From positions 18,866,001-18,930,000 of the forward strand of contig OX335647.2 of the NCBI GenBank assembly GCA_946894095.1: a stretch of 64,000 bases of DNA. The letters run 5' to 3'. Below, piece after piece: positions 59,139 to 64,000 of this stretch. The stretch comes from Incurvaria masculella (taxonomy: Eukaryota > Arthropoda > Insecta > Lepidoptera > Incurvariidae). The first letter of the stretch is position 1; each line of letters opens with the position of its first letter. The position numbers and the translations under genes are program-made. The notes under the pieces were generated by a model. It made no database searches. It saw only the letters and a program-made list of their open reading frames with translations, and was not told where the DNA came from.

Positions 59139-60640
59139 TCCCGGTATGACGAGAGTCGTGCAAATAGTCGCTCCGAATGAAGAGCCATTAGATAAGCAGC
59201 GCACGCTTTGGTTCCGAAAAACATGCACTTGGTTTCAGGTTGGTAATTCAGGCGCTCTTTTGGCTGCCCCTTCTTCTCGGCCGGGATGTACTTGCCGGCT
59301 TCGTTGGGCCCAGGTAGCTATCGGGTTTGCTTTCGGATGGGAACGAGCTGATCTGCCGTGGAAATAATAGCGGCAGCAACAATCATATGCTGAAATTTCG
59401 GGTATTTAAACGTTTTCTTTATTCGTGAGCAAATAGTACCGCCAAATCGTTGCATCAAATTTTAAAATTGTATCTGAAAAACATGGTCAATTGCTTGATG
59501 AATTCACAAGTCAGTCGAATATAGGGGCCGGTCTCATTTGTCTACGTAAACCTTTAAAATGAACAGTTTAGTGTCTCTTTCGCAATGTGCCGATTAGATA
59601 AATCGGCACATCAGCATTAACTAAGGGACCTTTATTACCATCTCGCAATCAATATCACTAGAAGGTAATAAATACTTTAGTAACAAAGGCCATTTACATG
59701 ACAATTAAGATAAATCAGAACTTGAACCAACCTTACATAAAATCTATAACACTGTGTTAGCAGGAGGCGTTGATTACCGGCAGACTGTAGGATCATTCTA
59801 AAATAGGTTATCGATGTAATGCTTTATCGTTATGCCTAATCTTTACAATATATTTATTGTATTTAAACTGATCGGGAAAACCTTTTTTAAACTTAAACTA
59901 AAATAATTCAGCTGAGTGTATTTTATTTTATGTTATCTATGTTGTTGAGTCAATGTATTCGAAAAATACACAATTATTTTATGATAAAATTATTCTTAAT
60001 CATAAAAAAGCACCCATTCATTCATATATTGTTGCGTGCGTTGGCAGCATTGCGCAGACGGACGGACGCAGGGTCGTCCGACCGGCCGTAGATTCACAAA
60101 TATACGGCTTCAATCTGGACGCCGCAGGCCACCATGCTGGCCGGTGATTTGGATGCGTTCATTGCAAGCCCTGGGGCACACCACGTCGGGTTAATTATAA
60201 CCTAATATTAACAAATAATTGCGTACCCTTTAAATCAATAAAAAGAGTGATTAATGCATAAGATGTACCTATGAAATCCTTATTGTAGGATAGTACTTAC
60301 AATTTCCATGGAAAAAAAACGATTTGCGAAAAGGATATTAAATGAACTGTTGTGTCAGCTTAAGTTTATTTTCGGTCCATATACCATAACTGAGTTTTTT
60401 GCGTCCAAATCCAGATTATCGCAAAATGTTAGGAAATGTTGATATTGACAGATTTTATGGAGCAAAAACGCCTTATTGCGCCTCATAGCAAGATTAGATA
60501 AAATCTGGCATGCGTAAATTATACCTCGGGCAAAGAATATACACACTACCTATGGGTTAATAAAAAAATATCAGTATCTTTTTCAGGTTGATAATAAGAA
60601 AAAGCAATATTTAGGCAAATGTATCCTCCGCGCGAATTGT
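59139..60640. other. Intergenic stretch, nothing certain
   Basis: A perfect short hairpin GTGCCGATT...AATCGGCAC lies at 59588-59610. A patch rich in CGGACGGACG occurs at about 60055, but without the landmarks of the (GACG)n repeat. Open frames at 59146-59367 and 59953-60147 have no domains. Confidence 0.35.
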
Positions 60641-60930
60641 CACAATATATACGGCGTTAAGTGGCGGTAGAACTCCACGACACAACGCTTGCATTACGTG
60701 CATCTCGACCGCCGCGCCGCCCTGCCGCCTGTGGGCGGGCGAGCAGATGGACAGTCGCTCCGCCCGCCCCCGCACTCCCCCCCCCCCCCCCCGCAGCTTA
60801 GCCACTAACGCGCGAGTTACTGCCGCCGAGGGCGCGCCGGACCCTGTTTTATGCCACGACATTATCATAACTTTATCATTGGTAATTGCCGTTGCAGCGC
60901 CAGATTGCGCTCATTCCGGGCTGCAATGAG
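60640..60930. promoter_or_regulatory. CpG-rich segment with C16 tract, possible promoter
   Basis: An abrupt GC- and CpG-rich block (CCGCCGCGCCGCCCTGCCGC, GGGCGGGCGAGC, GCTCCGCCCGCCCC) in AT-rich surroundings, with an uninterrupted C16 at 60777-60792. Opposed GC boxes and the ATCGAT cluster just downstream suggest a housekeeping-type promoter, but no coding exon could be joined to it. The overlapping 85- and 60-codon frames on opposite strands reflect base composition. Confidence 0.35.
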
Positions 60931-60970
60931 AGTTTCGGTGTGGAATTAAAAACGAATTGTGGCCGCGTCC

Positions 60971-61028
60971 ATCGATTGCTATCGATTTTGAAACACAATT
61001 ATCGATGTGATGAGAATACCTTATCGAT
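60971..61028. promoter_or_regulatory. Cluster of four ATCGAT (DRE-like) motifs
   Basis: ATCGAT at 60971, 60981, 61001 and 61023; the last is TTATCGATAT. The insect DRE bound by DREF is TATCGATA. Four palindromic cores within 58 bp, next to a CpG-rich block, are far above chance for AT-rich DNA. Confidence 0.4.
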
Positions 61029-62164
61029 ATTTTAATTATTATGTTGCGAATGTGGAGTGAAGTTACCTTCCGGAATTTTCGTATTTGCTTTGTTTCTATT
61101 AAATACATCTCAACGTATGTGATGGTTACATCTACAGAAATGTTGTAAAAGGAACCCTGTTAATAATGTCCGGTTAGTTAAGGATAGTTTATTTGTTTTG
61201 TCTCGTTTATTCATTTGAAATTTTGCTTTGCTAGGCTTTTGGATGTAGGGCTCAGGCTTTTGTTTATTTATAGAATAATACCAATTTTATGTTAAAATAA
61301 ATTGATTATTATATATTAACGTCAATCCCAAAAATACATTATTACAGAGGATATCTAATTACATTAGGTTATATTGTTGTTCTAATTAAATAGTTTTATT
61401 CGTGTATTTTGTAAACTAGTCATATGTTTATGTAATAAGTCAGATTATTTACGAATGAATACTATAATTTCAACAATTAAAAATAATTATTGTATTATAG
61501 AACTGGCATTAAATAAAGAAAATTTAGTGACAAAGAAAGAATTAGATATCTTAAGATAGTTTAGACATTTAAAGTAAATAGATTTGCAAACATAAACAGG
61601 ATATATTTGCATAGGGCTTAGGTTATACTGTTAAACATATTGTACCTAATCCATGCAAAAGTTTGATAAATTTTGTTTGGTCTTGCCTTTCATATTATTT
61701 TCCCGAATATATTGCATTAATATAAAGTAAATATTTCTAATAATAATTCATTTTTGTAGTTGTCACGCAATATAACGAACCGTTAATATCTACTTCAATA
61801 GAAACATGCTAATATTCAACATCTAATGACCCATTGCAAAATGCGTCCCTCCTCTACTTTAAATGTATACTGCAACAGGGTTGGCGCATTAAAAAGTGCA
61901 ACCTAGGCCCGTATCAGCTTCACCTCAGCAATGAGTGTACATTGCTCTCTTCTTATGTACGGGGCGACGCAATACCAGATAGGTCACTTCAAAGAAAGCG
62001 TTGGTTTTCATTTTATAACCAAGCAATACAAATTACATGAACAATCTGATATTTATGAAGAATTAACCGTGGAACAAGGACACATTAATGAAATAAATTC
62101 TACTAAGAGGATTGAGATTCTGTAAGTTTTACACTGTCATCATTAAGTTGTTATGGCTGGAATT
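61029..62164. other. AT-rich intergenic stretch
   Basis: Two overlapping open frames at 61834-62125 (68 and 64 codons) lie in a GC-balanced patch but have no recognisable domain. Confidence 0.35.
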
Positions 62165-62515
62165 AAATTTAAAACGACGCTTTGCGTTTCGATAAGCTGA
62201 GTGGAGCACCTCTGAGCGAGGATTGGGTTATGGATGGGTGACCATTTTCAACCGTTGAGGCTGGCCGTGGTTTGAATTCCACGTAAAACTGTAGATGCCC
62301 CATACTAACTAGGTGTTCGAGGTTAATCTCGCCCAGGTTGATAGGCCCAAGTCGAAGCGGCAATAAAAATTATCCGTGTTTGCCATCCAGTTCAATGTAG
62401 CTGAGCAATATAAGGATGGACCTGGTATGGCACCTAGTTCCTATGTGGTGTGTTAGGCTAATATCTGACGGTCATTTTTGTATTAGCCAACTATGCCCAG
62501 TTACATAAAAACATT
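62165..62515 (+). mobile_element. SINE-like element, fullest copy
   Basis: The head contains TGGATGGGTGACCA and GGTTTGAATTCC (B-box-like, two substitutions from the ideal). The body follows: GTAAAACTGTAGATGC, ACTAGGTGTTCGAGGTTAA, CCATCCAGTTCAATGTAGC, CCTGGTATGGCACCTAGTTC, GTTAGGCTAATATCTGACGG and TATTAGCCA. The block order matches the copies at 12345 and 46645, supporting one tRNA-derived family. I did not find a clear target-site duplication. Confidence 0.6.
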
Positions 62516-62556
62516 TATAAACGTAATCATCTAAACGCATACAGATTCGACACAAC

Positions 62557-62586
62557 GTCCATCGACGGATGCAACCGTCGATGGAC
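62557..62586. repeat. Perfect 12-bp hairpin
   Basis: GTCCATCGACGG, a 6-nt loop (ATGCAA), then CCGTCGATGGAC. A long perfect stem with no T-run after it; function unknown. Confidence 0.6.
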
Positions 62587-63889
62587 GGATGGATGAACAT
62601 TGTTAGATACCACAACGTCGGAGGGTGGCAGATGGCAGCACAAAATGAAGGAGTGTGAAGTATTTGTGCTGTATTATAAAGTGTTTCAGTCTCTAAGTAT
62701 CGCATATTTTTTTAACGTTCGTGAAACGTGAGGAACGCATCACCGTCATTTGTAAGAAAAACGTACCTATGTGGGTCAAAGTCCAATGCGTTGCGGTTAA
62801 AGTGATGCCGTTTATGTATGACTATCTTCTCGCACACATGCAAGTGCACACTGTATTCTGAAACGTACTGGCGTAGTGGACGGTCTATTGAGAGATGTTG
62901 TCATATCACTCAGCAAATTGAGCGTGTAATATGACGCTTCGTCAGCCGGGAAGACAAAATGTGTGTGAAATACATGTGTCATTTTGACGTGTTTAACGAG
63001 CCCGCCTATTAACGTTGCATATCGGATCGTGTTAACTCATCTCTATTACTGGCTGCTGACTCTTAGCCCCGTTGAAGAAAGTGACATGAAAGTTAATCAG
63101 AAATAACATCTTGGTATTTACTCGTATCTTACAAATGTAATGCAATTTTGTCTGCATACAATAAATCATGAAAATTACATTCTGTTGATGAATATAGCCG
63201 AGTATTAATATATACTGCTACAACGTAGTGTTGATCGAAGTACCCTATCTGTTAAGAGGCATTCCGACCGGCACGGGTGGCGGCCGGACATTCAAACTAA
63301 CGATTATATCCTTTGTTACGCATCCGGCCGACGCCTCGGTGTGCTATCGAGGATACAGCAGACTGAGCGCGGCGGCAAATTTCATGTAATTAGGAATGTT
63401 GATAACACTTGAAGAAGTATTCGTGTCGTATTGCCTTTGGAGAAAGTATACATTGAAACTGAAGAGAGAAGGTCTTGAAAGAGTGAAAAATGTATAATTT
63501 GGAAACATTCAATTCATTCGGTAAAAATCTGTGAAGTGCAGTTTTAAATTATGTTCTCGTGATATTTGGCATTACAGTTTAATAAAATCAAATGTTTTTT
63601 AAGTCTGTACAGTTTGTCCTGCGTCTTTTCCTTTTCTCCTTTATTATTTTCGGAAACGGCTTGACTTTGCAACAATGTGTTAATTTTAACAATTTGGTGA
63701 TTGAAGATTCATTTCTTAATTTTTAATTTTGTTTTACAAAAATACCATTTCAATATAATTATTACTTGGATATTACTTGAGAGGTGGATTGTGGCTTTGT
63801 ACTACGATATCTAGATATGCCTTTCGTTCATTGAAAAAGATGAACTCATTTTATTTGCGAAAAAATCTTAAATCTTTCGAATGCATGAA
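62587..63889. other. Intergenic stretch, nothing recognised
   Basis: No supported gene, RNA or repeat. Confidence 0.35.
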
Positions 63890-64000
63890 GCATGTGGACT
63901 TGAACCAGTAAACATACCTTACGCGGGTATTGCATCTACCGATTTCTCCACCGGCTCTACACATAATTTGGAAATATTCTACAGACCCTCTTACCGTAGT
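63890..64000 (-). repeat. Non-LTR 3' region fragment, copy d, cut by the window edge
   Basis: TTGAACCAGTAAACATACC, CCGATTTCTCCACCGGCTC and CATAATTTGGAAATATTC match CCAGCAAAACATGCC, CCAATTTCGCCACCTGCTG and CATAATTTGGAATTCTCC of copy b (50150-50230). Confidence 0.5.

Noticed and set aside
62200..62250. 5S rRNA-derived SINE head (GGATGGGTGACC resembles the 5S internal promoter)
   Set aside because: Only about 12 bp match, and the B-box-like GGTTTGAATTCC downstream favours a tRNA origin.
1..64000. tRNA, rRNA or CRISPR features
   Set aside because: No cloverleaf, rRNA block or spacer array was seen on either strand by reading; a tRNA scan was not possible.

Overview
This window looks like a stretch of a moth or butterfly (Lepidoptera) nuclear genome. 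The grounds are spliced host exons with GT-AG ends, an AT-rich background, no operons or bacterial-type gene density, (CCTAA)n tracts matching the insect TTAGG telomere unit, and several repeat families I recognise from lepidopteran genomes. Chief among these is the repeat that opens with CCAAGTGCGAGTCGG and carries a (GACG)n core. The order call is from memory of these repeats, not from a search.

Only one host gene is clear. Its last two coding exons (191-280 and 986-1059) encode a tyrosine-rich C-terminal tail with a YxxM motif, followed by a 3' UTR with polyadenylation signals near 1236 and 1407. Nearly everything else is mobile DNA, its decayed remains, or AT-rich sequence in which I see nothing. 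At 1.9-2.3 kb is the C-terminal stub of a non-LTR reverse transcriptase. At 3.3-14 kb are (GACG)n repeats, foldback elements containing telomere-like tracts, a 375-bp hairpin element, a large inverted repeat around a GC-rich core, and a SINE-like copy.

The largest feature is 16389-29040. Two direct repeats of 3216 and 3039 bp begin TGT and end ACA, enclose 6389 bp, and are flanked by a perfect 4-bp TGTG duplication. I read this as a 12.6-kb LTR retrotransposon with very long LTRs and no recognisable gag-pol, i.e. a LARD-like non-autonomous element. It has a possible tRNA-His primer site 2 nt inside the 5' LTR. The LTRs differ by a single 177-bp indel and few substitutions, so the insertion looks young.

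At 37545-38827 is a mariner element whose transposase keeps its DD34D residues but has one premature stop. At 43.2-45.6 kb (minus strand) and 55.7-58.6 kb (plus strand) lie two divergent copies of a non-LTR element with a YLDD reverse transcriptase and a C-terminal restriction-enzyme-like endonuclease (R2-type layout). The first is 5'-truncated and enclosed by a 35-bp inverted repeat. The second is nearly full length, with an N-terminal C2H2 finger and one frameshift. The remainder (46-64 kb) holds small inverted-repeat elements, SINE-like copies, non-LTR tails, and a GC-rich segment with a downstream cluster of ATCGAT motifs that could be a promoter.
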